Origin: an uncultured Anaeromyxobacter sp.
Lineage (GTDB): Bacteria; Myxococcota; Myxococcia; Myxococcales; Anaeromyxobacteraceae
Assembly (NCBI GenBank): GCA_903904005.1
Contig: CAIVAR010000037.1
Coordinates: forward strand, 1-64,000
DNA: 64,000 bases
Reading direction: 5' to 3'
The notes under the pieces are model-generated. The model was not told where the DNA came from and ran no database searches. It saw only the letters and a list, made by a program, of their open reading frames with translations. Made by a program: the position numbers and the translations under genes. Below are positions 1 through 9,046 of this stretch, piece by piece (position 1 is the first letter of the stretch; each line of letters begins with the position of its first letter).

Positions 1-620
1 ATGATCCGCACCGCCGATTTCTGGCTGCTCTGGTTCCAGTACGCCTTCGGCGCCACCGCCGGCCTCATGATCATCGGCCACCTGGCCAAGATCGTGGCCG
101 CCCAGTCGAACAACGCCATCCAGACCGGCTTCGTCTTCGTGGCCCTCCTCGCCGTCTTCAACGCGGCCGGGCGCATCGTGGCCGGCGTGGTCTCGGATCG
201 GATCGGACGCACCGTGACGCTCGTCTCGGTGTTCCTGCTCCAGGCCTCGAACATGATCTTCTTCTCCGGCTTCACCACCTTCACCGGGTTCATCGTGGGC
301 TCGGCGGTGGTGGGCTTCAGCTACGGCGCCTGCCTGTCGCTCTTCCCGGCCACCGCGGCGGACCGCTGGGGCACGAAGAACCTGGGGCTGAACTACGGCA
401 TCCTCTTCACGGCCTGGGGCGTGGGCGGCGTGTTCGGCCCGATCCTGGCCGGGCGGATCGCCGACGCGACCGGCTCGTACCAGCTCGCCTACCAGATCGC
501 GGCCGGGCTGCTCATCCTGGCCACGCTGCTCGCCATGTTCGCGTACGTGGGCGTGTCGGTGAACCTCCCGGAGCGGGAGGTCACCATCCGCGTCGGCAAG
601 AAGAAGGCGCCCGACCCCGC

Positions 621-642
<22 letters not shown>
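1..642 (+). CDS. MFS transporter, OFA (oxalate/formate antiporter-like) family, 3' part
   Basis: This is the C-terminal half of a major-facilitator inner-membrane carrier, cut by the window edge; the Met at position 1 is probably internal, since the 213 residues seen are about half the usual 400 or so. About six hydrophobic helices are visible, with a typical MFS loop (GRIVAGVVSDRIGR) after the second and a GRIADATGSYQ segment late in the protein. The pattern fits the OFA subgroup, whose members move small carboxylates such as oxalate, formate or lactate. The substrate here is unknown. The 3' end overlaps the end of the converging acyl-CoA dehydrogenase gene by 22 bases. Confidence 0.85.
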
Positions 643-2423
<1,781 letters not shown>

Positions 2424-2437
2424 GGTTTTCCTCCGGG

Positions 2438-2453
2438 TTGATTCAAGAATCAA
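2438..2453. promoter_or_regulatory. inverted-repeat operator upstream of the acyl-CoA dehydrogenase
   Basis: TTGATT-CAAG-AATCAA is a perfect 6-bp inverted repeat with a 4-base centre. It lies immediately upstream of the Shine-Dalgarno sequence of the acyl-CoA dehydrogenase. The position suits a repressor site in the leader or promoter, as with TetR- or GntR-type fatty-acid regulators. The outer bases also match a half-site pair of FNR type, but with six bases rather than four between TTGAT and ATCAA. The regulator is not in the window. Confidence 0.5.
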
Positions 2454-2550
2454 TCTTCGGATCTATCATTCTGGTGCGGCGCGTCAAGGGCGGTGATCGC
2501 CCTCGTGGGGCCTTCCCGGCGGGCCAGCGATCCTTCTTCGGTGTTTTTCC

Positions 2551-2579
2551 TCGACAATCGTGCGCCGCCACGCTAATCA
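2551..2579 (+). promoter_or_regulatory. sigma-70 type promoter for the cold-shock gene
   Basis: TCGACA and TAATCA are spaced by 17 bases and lie about 80 bases before the cold-shock start codon. This would give a 5' leader of about 75 nt, which contains a small GGTGG/CCACC hairpin at about 2602-2617. The match to consensus is moderate. Confidence 0.4.
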
Positions 2580-2660
2580 CCACAGTTCCAACCCTCTCTT
2601 GGGTGGAGCCGCCCACCACTACAGGTCGGACGGAATCGGAGAAGAAACGAGCAAGAAGCA

Positions 2661-2864
2661 ATGGGTACCGGCACCGTGAAGTGGTTCAATGACGCGAAGG
2701 GCTTCGGATTCATCACGCAGGACGGCGGCGGCGAGGACGTTTTCGTCCACCACACCGCGATCCAGGCCGATGGGTTCCGCACCCTCGCCGAGGGCCAGAA
2801 GGTGGAGTTCGACGTCAACAAGGGGCCGAAGGGGCTCCAGGCCGCGAACGTCCGCCCGGTCTAG
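2661..2864 (+). CDS. cold-shock domain protein (CspA family)
   Basis: This 67-residue single-domain OB-fold protein binds single-stranded RNA or DNA and acts as an RNA chaperone in the cytoplasm. Both nucleic-acid-binding motifs are present: KGFGFI (RNP1) at residues 13-18 and VFVHH (RNP2) at about 27-31. The length and the start [10 protein letters not shown] are typical of the family. The gene stands alone with its own promoter-like sequence and a two-hairpin terminator. Whether it is cold-induced or constitutive is not visible. Confidence 0.96.
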   Translation: MGTGTVKWFNDAKGFGFITQDGGGEDVFVHHTAIQADGFRTLAEGQKVEFDVNKGPKGLQAANVRPV

Positions 2865-2866
2865 TT

Positions 2867-2917
2867 CCACTTCACGCAAGCTGAAGTGGCGAGAGCCCGG
2901 CCCATCGGCCGGGCTCT
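2867..2917 (+). terminator. tandem hairpin terminator after the cold-shock gene
   Basis: Two hairpins follow the stop codon. The first pairs 2867-2874 with 2882-2889 (8 bp). The second pairs 2892-2902 with 2907-2917 (11 bp, loop CATC) and is followed by a weak pyrimidine/T stretch. Confidence 0.75.
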
Positions 2918-2953
2918 TCCGTTTCCGGGGACTCGCGCCGGCCGACCCGGGCG

Positions 2954-4312
2954 CTAGAAGTTCTCGTTGATGTTGAGGTAGATGCCGTAGGAGCCGTCGA
3001 GCCCCACGCCCACCTCGATGAGACCATTGGTTCGGGTGGGCTTGTTCACGAGCACGCGGATTCCCGCGGTGACGGCCGGATACCAGAACTGGTAGACGGG
3101 CGCGTTCTGCGGCTCTCCCGGCTGCCGGATCTGGCTCGCCGAGTGGACGTTCATCCCCACCACCCCGCCCACGAAGTCCCAGATCCGGAAGCGGTACTCC
3201 GCCTCGGCGTAGAGCAGCGACTTGCCGATGTGGCGCCCCTCGATGTACCCGCGCCCGGAACGCGCGTCCGGGTCGGAGCCGATCGAGGGGAGGTTGAGGT
3301 AGGGCGTGTTGCCGAAGGAGAACCAGCCGTAGGCCCAGAGCGCGAGCACGTGCGGCTTGGGCAGCGAGAAGTAGGCGCGCGCGTCGAGGTAGAGCGACTG
3401 CCAGTCGTAGGTGCTCCCCAGCCAGCGGGGGAAGGCGCGGTAGGTCGCGGTGGCGTAGTAGCCGTGGGTGGCGTTCACCGGGTTGTCGCGGCTCTCCCAC
3501 AGGAGGTCGACCGACACCCCCATGTTGTCGTAGGGGCCGCTCGTGCCGTACGCGTAGCTCGTGAACGGGTTCAAGACCCCTGGGGCCGCGCCCCGCTCGA
3601 CCACCGAGTAGAACCGGTCCCAGTAGAGCCCCGCCCCGAGGTAGAGGTCGGAGAAGACGCGCCGGTAGGCGGTCTCCCAGAGCCGGATCAGGCTCTTGTC
3701 GACGATGACCTCGTTCGACGCCGGCGTGTCGCCCCCCAGGCCCCAGGTCGGCGCCGGGAAGATCTGCCAGTTGGTGTAGCCGACGAGGCTCCAGTCCCCT
3801 CCCCCGAAGTAGATGCTCGTCCGCAGCGGGATCGAGATCTGGTTCTTCACCGTGTAGAGGATGTTGGTGGCGAACTTGGAGAGCTTGGTCCGTTCCTCGT
3901 CCACCCGGAAGACGCCGGCGCCGGCCACGCCGAACCCGAAGCCGATGAGGGGGCTCGTGAGGATGAAGGGGACGGCGTTCCAGTGGAACGACTGCTTGCG
4001 CTCCTCGGCCAGCTGCTCGGGCGTCTTCTCGGTGTGGAGACCGAGCCCGCGCATGATGGCCTCGGGGAGGTCCATCGTCGCCTCGGTGGGGTCGATGTCG
4101 GGGGTGCCCTCGACCGGTCCGGGCCTGGCGGCGGGGGGGAAGGCCGTCTCGAGGTCGGGGGCCTTCTCGGTCTCGTGGGCCGGCGGCGGTGCGGTGGGGG
4201 AATCGGTGGGGGGAGCGCTCCCCCCGGGTGCCGGAAAAGCGAACGCCGGCGCCGCTCCGAGGAGGGCGCCGGCGAGGATGCAGCGTGCGAGGTGACCGAG
4301 GAGGCGCGCCAC
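2954..4312 (-). CDS. outer-membrane beta-barrel protein, surface-antigen (D15/BamA C-terminal) type
   Basis: The 452-residue protein has an N-terminal signal sequence ending near AFAF and a Pro-rich linker to about residue 85. After that come alternating aromatic beta-strand segments typical of outer-membrane barrels, ending in a C-terminal Phe (NINENF), the usual barrel-assembly signal. The barrel has the look of the Omp85/D15 surface-antigen domain, but no POTRA repeats are seen, so it is not a BamA. It starts with GTG and has no strong ribosome-binding site. It lies 24 bases after the neighbouring secreted protein gene and may be co-transcribed with it. Its function is unknown. Confidence 0.75.
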   Translation of the reverse strand: MARLLGHLARCILAGALLGAAPAFAFPAPGGSAPPTDSPTAPPPAHETEKAPDLETAFPPAARPGPVEGTPDIDPTEATMDLPEAIMRGLGLHTEKTPEQLAEERKQSFHWNAVPFILTSPLIGFGFGVAGAGVFRVDEERTKLSKFATNILYTVKNQISIPLRTSIYFGGGDWSLVGYTNWQIFPAPTWGLGGDTPASNEVIVDKSLIRLWETAYRRVFSDLYLGAGLYWDRFYSVVERGAAPGVLNPFTSYAYGTSGPYDNMGVSVDLLWESRDNPVNATHGYYATATYRAFPRWLGSTYDWQSLYLDARAYFSLPKPHVLALWAYGWFSFGNTPYLNLPSIGSDPDARSGRGYIEGRHIGKSLLYAEAEYRFRIWDFVGGVVGMNVHSASQIRQPGEPQNAPVYQFWYPAVTAGIRVLVNKPTRTNGLIEVGVGLDGSYGIYLNINENF

Positions 4313-4336
4313 GCGCGCAAGATAACAGCGAAGCGA

Positions 4337-4966
4337 CTACTTCGTTGCCGACTTCTTCGCCTTCTTCGCGGCCGGGGCCGGCTCGACGGCGATGCCGACC
4401 GTCTCGGTGTACTCGGCGGCGACCTTGTCCCCGACCTTCAGCTTCTCGAGGGGGATCTCGCTGCCGGCCTTCACCTTGAACTTGCGCCCCTCGGGGCCGG
4501 TGAGGGTGACGACGCGGGTCTTCAGGTCGATCTTGGTGACGGTGGTGGTGGCCTTGATGGTGGCCTTCACGTCGCCGGCCGGCTTCTGGCCGGGGGCAGC
4601 GGTGTCGCCGGTGACGGTGACCGTGGGGTCCTTCACCTTGGCGTCGGGCTTCTGGAGGGCGAGGACGAGACCCTGGCTGAAGGTGACCACCACGCGGTCG
4701 CCGACCTTGATCTGGTCGAAGTTCTTCACTTCCGGACCCATCTTGATGGTGTCCGTCTCGTTCTTGCCCTTCAGCGTGACGAGCCGGTTCGGGGCGTCGA
4801 CGGCGGTGACGGTGGCGGTGACCTGCTCGACGCGGCCGCCCGAGACCATGCCCTTCTCGGTGGAGGAGTGGACGGTGAGGGGCTTCGGGGCGTCCTCGGC
4901 GAGGACGGCGATCGGCGAGAGCGCCAGGCCGAGCGCGGCGAGGGAAAGGAAGAGCTTGCGGTTCAT
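4337..4966 (-). CDS. secreted two-repeat beta protein (DUF5666-like), function unknown
   Basis: This periplasmic protein of about 209 residues has a clear signal peptide (cleavage near VLAEDA). It contains two copies of a roughly 65-residue beta-rich unit: one with VTAVDAPNRLVTLKG and IKVGDRVVVTFSQG, the second with VTKIDLKTRVVTLTG and LKVGDKVAAEYTE. The C terminus is Lys/Ala rich. Two adjacent ATG codons (4969, 4966) are possible; the second has better spacing (5 nt) from GGAGG. The units resemble small OB/SH3-like periplasmic domains. No catalytic residues are recognisable. Confidence 0.75.
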   Translation of the reverse strand: MNRKLFLSLAALGLALSPIAVLAEDAPKPLTVHSSTEKGMVSGGRVEQVTATVTAVDAPNRLVTLKGKNETDTIKMGPEVKNFDQIKVGDRVVVTFSQGLVLALQKPDAKVKDPTVTVTGDTAAPGQKPAGDVKATIKATTTVTKIDLKTRVVTLTGPEGRKFKVKAGSEIPLEKLKVGDKVAAEYTETVGIAVEPAPAAKKAKKSATK

Positions 4967-5041
4967 CATTGCCTCCAAGGGGGTTGTTTGGGTGACGCGA
5001 TACAATAACCGCCCGGGGGACGAGGGGCTCCGCCCTTTCGG

Positions 5042-5593
5042 GTGGTACCCTCCGTCCGGGTGCGACTCCAGGGAATCGGCAAGATGGTGGCGAGCGGGGG
5101 GTTCGTGACCCTCGGCCTCGTTCGCTACACGGGGGACTCCTACTCCCGGTGGATGCTGCTCGGGCTCGTCCTCTCCGCGGCCGGGGATGCCTTCCTGCTG
5201 TCGGAGGCGCCGCGCGCCTTCCTGGCGGGGCTGTCGGCCTTCCTGCTGGCGCACCTCGCCTACGCGGCGGCCTTCGCTCCCCTCTCCCACCCCTCCCCGC
5301 TCGTGCTGGCCGGGGTGGCGCTCGTCACGGTCGCGGTGCTCACCTGGCTCTGGCCCCGGCTGGGCGCGATGCGGGTCCCGGTGGTGGCCTACGCATCGAT
5401 CATCGGGGGCATGGTCTGGCTCGCCGCGGGCGTGGACGGCAGCCTCGTGCCCGCCGGTGCGCTGCTCTTCTGGGCGTCCGACCTGCTCGTGGCCAAGCGG
5501 CAGTTCGGGCCGCGGTCGCCGCTCGACCTGGGCGTGGGGTGGCCGCTCTACTTCACCGGGCAGTACCTGCTCGCGATGTCGATCGGGCGGTGA
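5042..5593 (+). CDS. YhhN/TMEM86 family membrane protein (lysoplasmalogenase-like), short N terminus
   Basis: The 183-residue integral membrane protein belongs to the YhhN family. Eukaryotic relatives hydrolyse the vinyl-ether bond of lysoplasmalogen. Family hallmarks are GDAFLLS after the second helix and the late motif WASDLLVAKRQF. Compared with the family the first transmembrane helix is missing: an in-frame stop at 5006-5008 allows at most 11 further codons upstream, and the only starts are GTG 5042 or ATG 5084. It may be shortened at the N terminus or use a start I cannot see. The gene converges on the ADP-ribosylglycohydrolase gene. Confidence 0.7.
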   Translation: MVPSVRVRLQGIGKMVASGGFVTLGLVRYTGDSYSRWMLLGLVLSAAGDAFLLSEAPRAFLAGLSAFLLAHLAYAAAFAPLSHPSPLVLAGVALVTVAVLTWLWPRLGAMRVPVVAYASIIGGMVWLAAGVDGSLVPAGALLFWASDLLVAKRQFGPRSPLDLGVGWPLYFTGQYLLAMSIGR

Positions 5594-5596
5594 GGC

Positions 5597-5613
5597 GGCG
5601 GGCGGCCCCCGCC
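5597..5613. terminator. short GC hairpin between converging genes
   Basis: GGCGGG (5597-5602) pairs with CCCGCC (5608-5613) in the 22-base gap between two converging stop codons. It has no T-run, so at best it is a weak bidirectional terminator. Confidence 0.35.
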
Positions 5614-5615
5614 GG

Positions 5616-6701
5616 TCAGCAGGGCGGGTAGCGGGCCCAGGAGCCGCACTGCCCGCCCTCGCACGGCAGGGAGCCCGTGCCGTAGTGGCGGTGCAGGTCG
5701 TCGGCCACCTGCTCGATCACGTCGCGGAGCTCGAGCCGCTCCAACCACCGGCGCGGGATGGCCAGCTCGCCCAGCACGGTACCGAGGAGGCTGCCCGCGA
5801 TGGCACCGGTGGAGTCGCTGTCGCCGGAGTGGTTCACGGCGAGGAGAACCCCGTGCTCGAAGCTCTCGGCGGCGAGGGCCGCGAAGAGCCCGATGGCGAG
5901 CGCCTCCTCGGCGATCCATCCCTCCCCGAGCGACTCGACGTCGGCCGCCGTTCCGCGCGGGGCCCGGGACATCCAGAGCGCCTTCTCCACCGCGGCGGCC
6001 GTCTCCTCGTGCCCGGGGTGGCGGCGAAGGACGTCGAGGGCGCGTACCGCCGCCTCGTCGAGGCTGGCGCCGTCGGCGACGTCGTGGACGACCTGGGCCA
6101 GGTAGCCGGCCGAGAGCCACCCGGTCGGATGACCGTGGGTGATGGCGGCGAGCTCGCAGCCGGTGCGGAACGGGAGGCCGGGCGCGAAGCCGACCGGGGC
6201 GATGCGCATCACGCCGCCGCAGCCCTTGCTGTCGTTGATGGCGATCTCGGGCGTTCCCATGCGCCCCTTGCGCAGGGCGGAGAGGCAGGTCTTCCCGGGA
6301 GCGCGCACCGCGTGGAGGTCGCGCATGCGCACGAGCCACCCGTCCTCGTCGGGGATGCCGCGGCGCTGGATCACGTCGCCCTGCGTCTCCAGCCAGCGCA
6401 GGTAGGCGTACCAGGCCACCTCGGCGACCTTGGCGTCGGGGAGGCGGTGGCGCAGGTGCTCGGCGCGGAGCAGGGCCTCTGCGGTGAAGAGCGTCATCTG
6501 GGTGTCGTCGCTGATGGCGCCGAGCCGCTTGTAGGCCATCGAGTAGTCGCGCAGGCCGGCCGGGCCGAACTCGGCGCGGATCTCGCCGAGGGTCTTGAAC
6601 TCGATCGCGGCGCCCAGCGCGTCGCCGACGGCGCCGCCGAGGAGGCAGCCGCGGAAGTGGGCGCGCGTCCTGCCGCCCCGGATTCGCCTGGTGTCGCCCA
6701 C
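5616..6701 (-). CDS. ADP-ribosylglycohydrolase (DraG/ARH family)
   Basis: The enzyme would remove ADP-ribose from modified protein or nucleic acid. The fold signatures are present: GCLLGGAVGDALGAAIEF near residue 20, SDDTQMTL near residue 60, and the metal-binding HSGDSDSTGAIAG near residue 305. The length of 361 residues is normal. I chose the GTG at 6701 because GAGGAGGGG lies seven bases upstream; an in-frame ATG at 6734 has no such signal. Known DraG proteins reactivate nitrogenase reductase, but no nitrogen-fixation gene lies nearby, so the substrate is open. The C-terminal tail has three Cys residues. Confidence 0.88.
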   Translation of the reverse strand: MGDTRRIRGGRTRAHFRGCLLGGAVGDALGAAIEFKTLGEIRAEFGPAGLRDYSMAYKRLGAISDDTQMTLFTAEALLRAEHLRHRLPDAKVAEVAWYAYLRWLETQGDVIQRRGIPDEDGWLVRMRDLHAVRAPGKTCLSALRKGRMGTPEIAINDSKGCGGVMRIAPVGFAPGLPFRTGCELAAITHGHPTGWLSAGYLAQVVHDVADGASLDEAAVRALDVLRRHPGHEETAAAVEKALWMSRAPRGTAADVESLGEGWIAEEALAIGLFAALAAESFEHGVLLAVNHSGDSDSTGAIAGSLLGTVLGELAIPRRWLERLELRDVIEQVADDLHRHYGTGSLPCEGGQCGSWARYPPC

Positions 6702-7196
6702 GTCGGGTCCCCTCCTCGGGTGAAGCCCGGGCATTGTGCCACGGCGGAGGGACACTGGTGCGCGGATCGCCTTCGTTCCAGCGGACTGTCTGCCGCCGGC
6801 GCCGGGTCGCCCCTCCTCGGCGGCGCTTGTCCTCTCGGCCGACCGGATCGGTGTTGCATGGACCGTGGCGTGGGCCGATGCGGAGGCGCCGCACGGAGTG
6901 GCGCCCTCGCCGGCTGGGACGGCGGGGTCCGAAGGCGACGCGAACAGCGCTCTTCGTGGGGAGATCCGGGTGGCCGCCCGCGGAACGCCACCCGCAAGTC
7001 GCGGGGTCCGCCCGTGCACCAGGCGGTCCGGGTGGCCCCGGCGCGGGGCGCATCTGCGTGGGCGCCGAATCGCCTCCACCCGAACCTCGGTGTCCTTCGG
7101 CGCCAGTCGATCGCCAACCCCTCGCCACGCAGCGGGCGCCCCCCAGCGACGCGGGCCACCACGGACCCGCCGGCACCACGGAGGGCTCCCCGCGGC
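6702..7196. other. intergenic stretch without a recognisable gene
   Basis: About 495 bases separate the ADP-ribosylglycohydrolase start from the terminator of the next minus-strand transcript. Open frames cross the stretch on both strands, but their amino-acid content (Arg, Pro and Gly rich, no domains) looks like non-coding GC-rich DNA. I see no RNA gene or clear promoter. Confidence 0.5.
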
Positions 7197-7242
7197 AAAA
7201 AAAACGGGAGAGAGCCCCGGCCGTCCACCGGAACCCTCTCCC
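7197..7242 (-). terminator. intrinsic terminator on the - strand
   Basis: Read on the minus strand, GGGAGAG (7242-7236) pairs with CTCTCCC (7212-7206) across a GC-rich loop. A run of eight T follows (7204-7197). This is the best intrinsic terminator in the window. It fits the end of the small minus-strand gene at 7290-7427. Confidence 0.75.
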
Positions 7243-7289
7243 ACTGCTGCCTCGCGCGACCCTAGGGAGGAAGCGCTCGGCCACTCAAG

Positions 7290-7427
7290 TCATCGGGCCC
7301 ATCGCAGCCGCCGGCGCATGGGCGGGCGCACCGACATCAGGGCCGCCGCCCGGATCGCCCGCGCGGCCCGGAGGGCCTCCGCGAAGGCGACGATGCCGAT
7401 TGCCATGGCCATGAACCACGTCGTCAC
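7290..7427 (-). CDS. small membrane protein, 45 aa, function unknown
   Basis: A GTG start at 7427 follows an excellent Shine-Dalgarno sequence (AGGAGGTG, six bases upstream). The predicted peptide has one hydrophobic segment (WFMAMAIGIVAFAEAL) followed by an Arg-rich tail (PPMRRRLRWAR), as expected for a single-pass inner-membrane microprotein with its basic end in the cytoplasm. A strong intrinsic terminator lies 43 bases after the stop, which supports a separate short transcript. There is no family I recognise. It could alternatively start at an internal ATG near 7413. Confidence 0.5.
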   Translation of the reverse strand: MTTWFMAMAIGIVAFAEALRAARAIRAAALMSVRPPMRRRLRWAR

Positions 7428-7707
7428 GACTCCCACCTCCTGCGTCAGCGCGCTGCGTGGGCCTCGACCCTCATGCACAGCAAGGAGGGGGCCAAAGCGT
7501 CCCTCGGCCCTCCCGGTACACTCGTGGTGCAAGGGGCCGGGATCGCGACGGATCGGGGGACGGCCCTTCCGGGACGGGACCTCGGAGGGGGGCGTTCACC
7601 CGACCCTGGGTGGTCACAGCCTCCACACCCACCGGCTCCCATGCCCCCAGGATGTGGTACCTTTTCCGGCCCGGCGCTGCGGCCGGTCCCACGATTCCGG
7701 AGTGAAA

Positions 7708-8796
7708 ATGAGCACGAAGAAGTTCCGCGTCGGCGTCCTCGGCGCCACCGGCATGGTCGGTCAGCGGTTCCTGGCGCTTCTCGATGATCACCCCTGGTAC
7801 GAGGTCACCCTGCTCGCCGCCAGCGCCAACTCGGCCGGGCAGAAGTACGCCGACGCCGTGAAGGGGCGCTGGGCGCTTGCGAAGCCGGCCCCGGCCAGGT
7901 ACGCCGGCCTCACCGTCCAGAACGCCTCCGACGTGGCGAAGATCGCCGACCAGGTCGACTTCGTCTTCTGCGCCGTCGACATGACGAAGGAGGAGACGGC
8001 CAAGCTCGAGGAGGACTACGCGCGGCGCGAGACGCCAGTCGTCTCCAACAACTCGGCCCACCGCGCCACCCCCGACGTCCCCATGATGGTGCCGGAGATC
8101 AACCCCGAGCACGCCTCGGTGATCGAGGCGCAGCGCAAGCGGCTCGGCACGAAGCGCGGCTTCGTGGCCGTGAAGCCCAACTGCTCGCTGCAGAGCTACG
8201 TGCCCGCCATCCACCCGCTCATGAAGTTCGGGCCGAAGCGCGTGGCCGTCTGCACGTACCAGGCGATCAGCGGCGCCGGGAAGACCTTCGAGACCTGGCC
8301 GGAGATGGTCGACAACCTCATCCCCTTCATCAAGGGGGAGGAGGAGAAGTCGGAGAAGGAGCCGATGAAGATCTGGGGCACGGAGAGGGACGGCAAGATC
8401 GTCCCGGCCGTGGACCCGGTCATCTCGGCCCAGTGCATCCGCGTGCCCGCCTCCGACGGCCACATGGCCGCGGTCTTCCTGCAGCTCGAGAAGAAGACCA
8501 CCAAGGAGGAGATCATCTCGCTGTGGCGCTCCTTCGAGGGCAGGCCGCAGACGCTCGGGCTCCCCAGCGCGCCGAAGCCCTTCCTCACCTACTTCGAGGA
8601 GGACAACCGGCCCCAGACGCGGCTCGACCGCGACGCCGGGGGCGGCATGGGCGTGACCATCGGCCGGCTGCGCCCCGACGCCCTCTTCGACTGGCGCTTC
8701 GTGGCCCTGTCGCACAACACCGTCCGCGGCGCCGCCGGCGGCGCGGTGCTGACGGCGGAGCTGCTCACGAAGGACGGGTACATCGAGAAGAAGTAG
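7708..8796 (+). CDS. asd: aspartate-semialdehyde dehydrogenase, archaeal/fungal type
   Basis: The enzyme reduces aspartyl-phosphate to aspartate semialdehyde with NADPH, the branch point to lysine, diaminopimelate, threonine and methionine. The nucleotide-binding motif GATGMVGQRF is at the N terminus. The catalytic Cys159 lies in PNCSLQ and the likely catalytic His252 in RVPASDGHMA. The roughly 362-residue length and motif spacing fit the archaeal/fungal subgroup rather than the E. coli form. The ATG at 7708 follows CCGGAG at good spacing. The gene is not in an obvious amino-acid operon. Confidence 0.95.
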   Translation: MSTKKFRVGVLGATGMVGQRFLALLDDHPWYEVTLLAASANSAGQKYADAVKGRWALAKPAPARYAGLTVQNASDVAKIADQVDFVFCAVDMTKEETAKLEEDYARRETPVVSNNSAHRATPDVPMMVPEINPEHASVIEAQRKRLGTKRGFVAVKPNCSLQSYVPAIHPLMKFGPKRVAVCTYQAISGAGKTFETWPEMVDNLIPFIKGEEEKSEKEPMKIWGTERDGKIVPAVDPVISAQCIRVPASDGHMAAVFLQLEKKTTKEEIISLWRSFEGRPQTLGLPSAPKPFLTYFEEDNRPQTRLDRDAGGGMGVTIGRLRPDALFDWRFVALSHNTVRGAAGGAVLTAELLTKDGYIEKK

Positions 8797-8801
8797 CCCC
8801 G

Positions 8802-8821
8802 GGTGGGGCGCTTCCCCCACC
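8802..8821 (+). terminator. hairpin after asd
   Basis: GGTGGGG (8802-8808) pairs with CCCCACC (8815-8821) six bases after the asd stop. The T content after it is low, so it is a modest terminator. Confidence 0.5.
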
Positions 8822-8943
8822 TTCACCCACGTCAGCGTGTGATGCCCCAGTGCTCCGGGAGTGGAGGGGCGTCGTTCGTGCGCGTTGAACCCGGAAGGAC
8901 CTGGATTCGCAGGAGTTCAGCGGCGGTCGCGGGCGACCTGCGC

Positions 8944-8959
8944 TGGCACTCGGGTTGCT
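8944..8959 (+). promoter_or_regulatory. sigma-54 (RpoN) promoter of the FN3 lipoprotein gene
   Basis: TGGCACTCGGGTTGCT agrees with the -24/-12 consensus TGGCACG-N4-TTGCW at every strongly conserved position, with the GG and GC dinucleotides correctly spaced. It lies 88 bases before the ATG of the FN3 lipoprotein gene, with nothing else between. An RpoN-dependent activator would be needed; none is in the window. Confidence 0.65.
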
Positions 8960-9046
8960 CTTCGCGAGAGCGGCTTTCACGCCCCTTTTGGGTTTGCTCG
9001 TGTAGGCTCGGGTAGTACGATTTTTGCAACCCTGGGACCTCCGGAA

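Noticed and set aside
2954-4312. Calling the first outer-membrane barrel a BamA or TamA assembly protein.
   Set aside because: There are no POTRA repeats before the barrel; the N-terminal part is a low-complexity Pro-rich linker.
5616-6701. Assignment of the ADP-ribosylglycohydrolase as DraG acting on nitrogenase reductase.
   Set aside because: No draT, nif or ammonium-transport genes are near; the family has other substrates, so only the family name is kept.
6702-7707. Long open frames crossing the gap before asd on both strands, including one in frame with asd.
   Set aside because: Their composition is that of random GC-rich DNA, the ATG at 7708 has a good ribosome-binding site and the exact family N terminus, and a minus-strand terminator and small gene lie within the gap.
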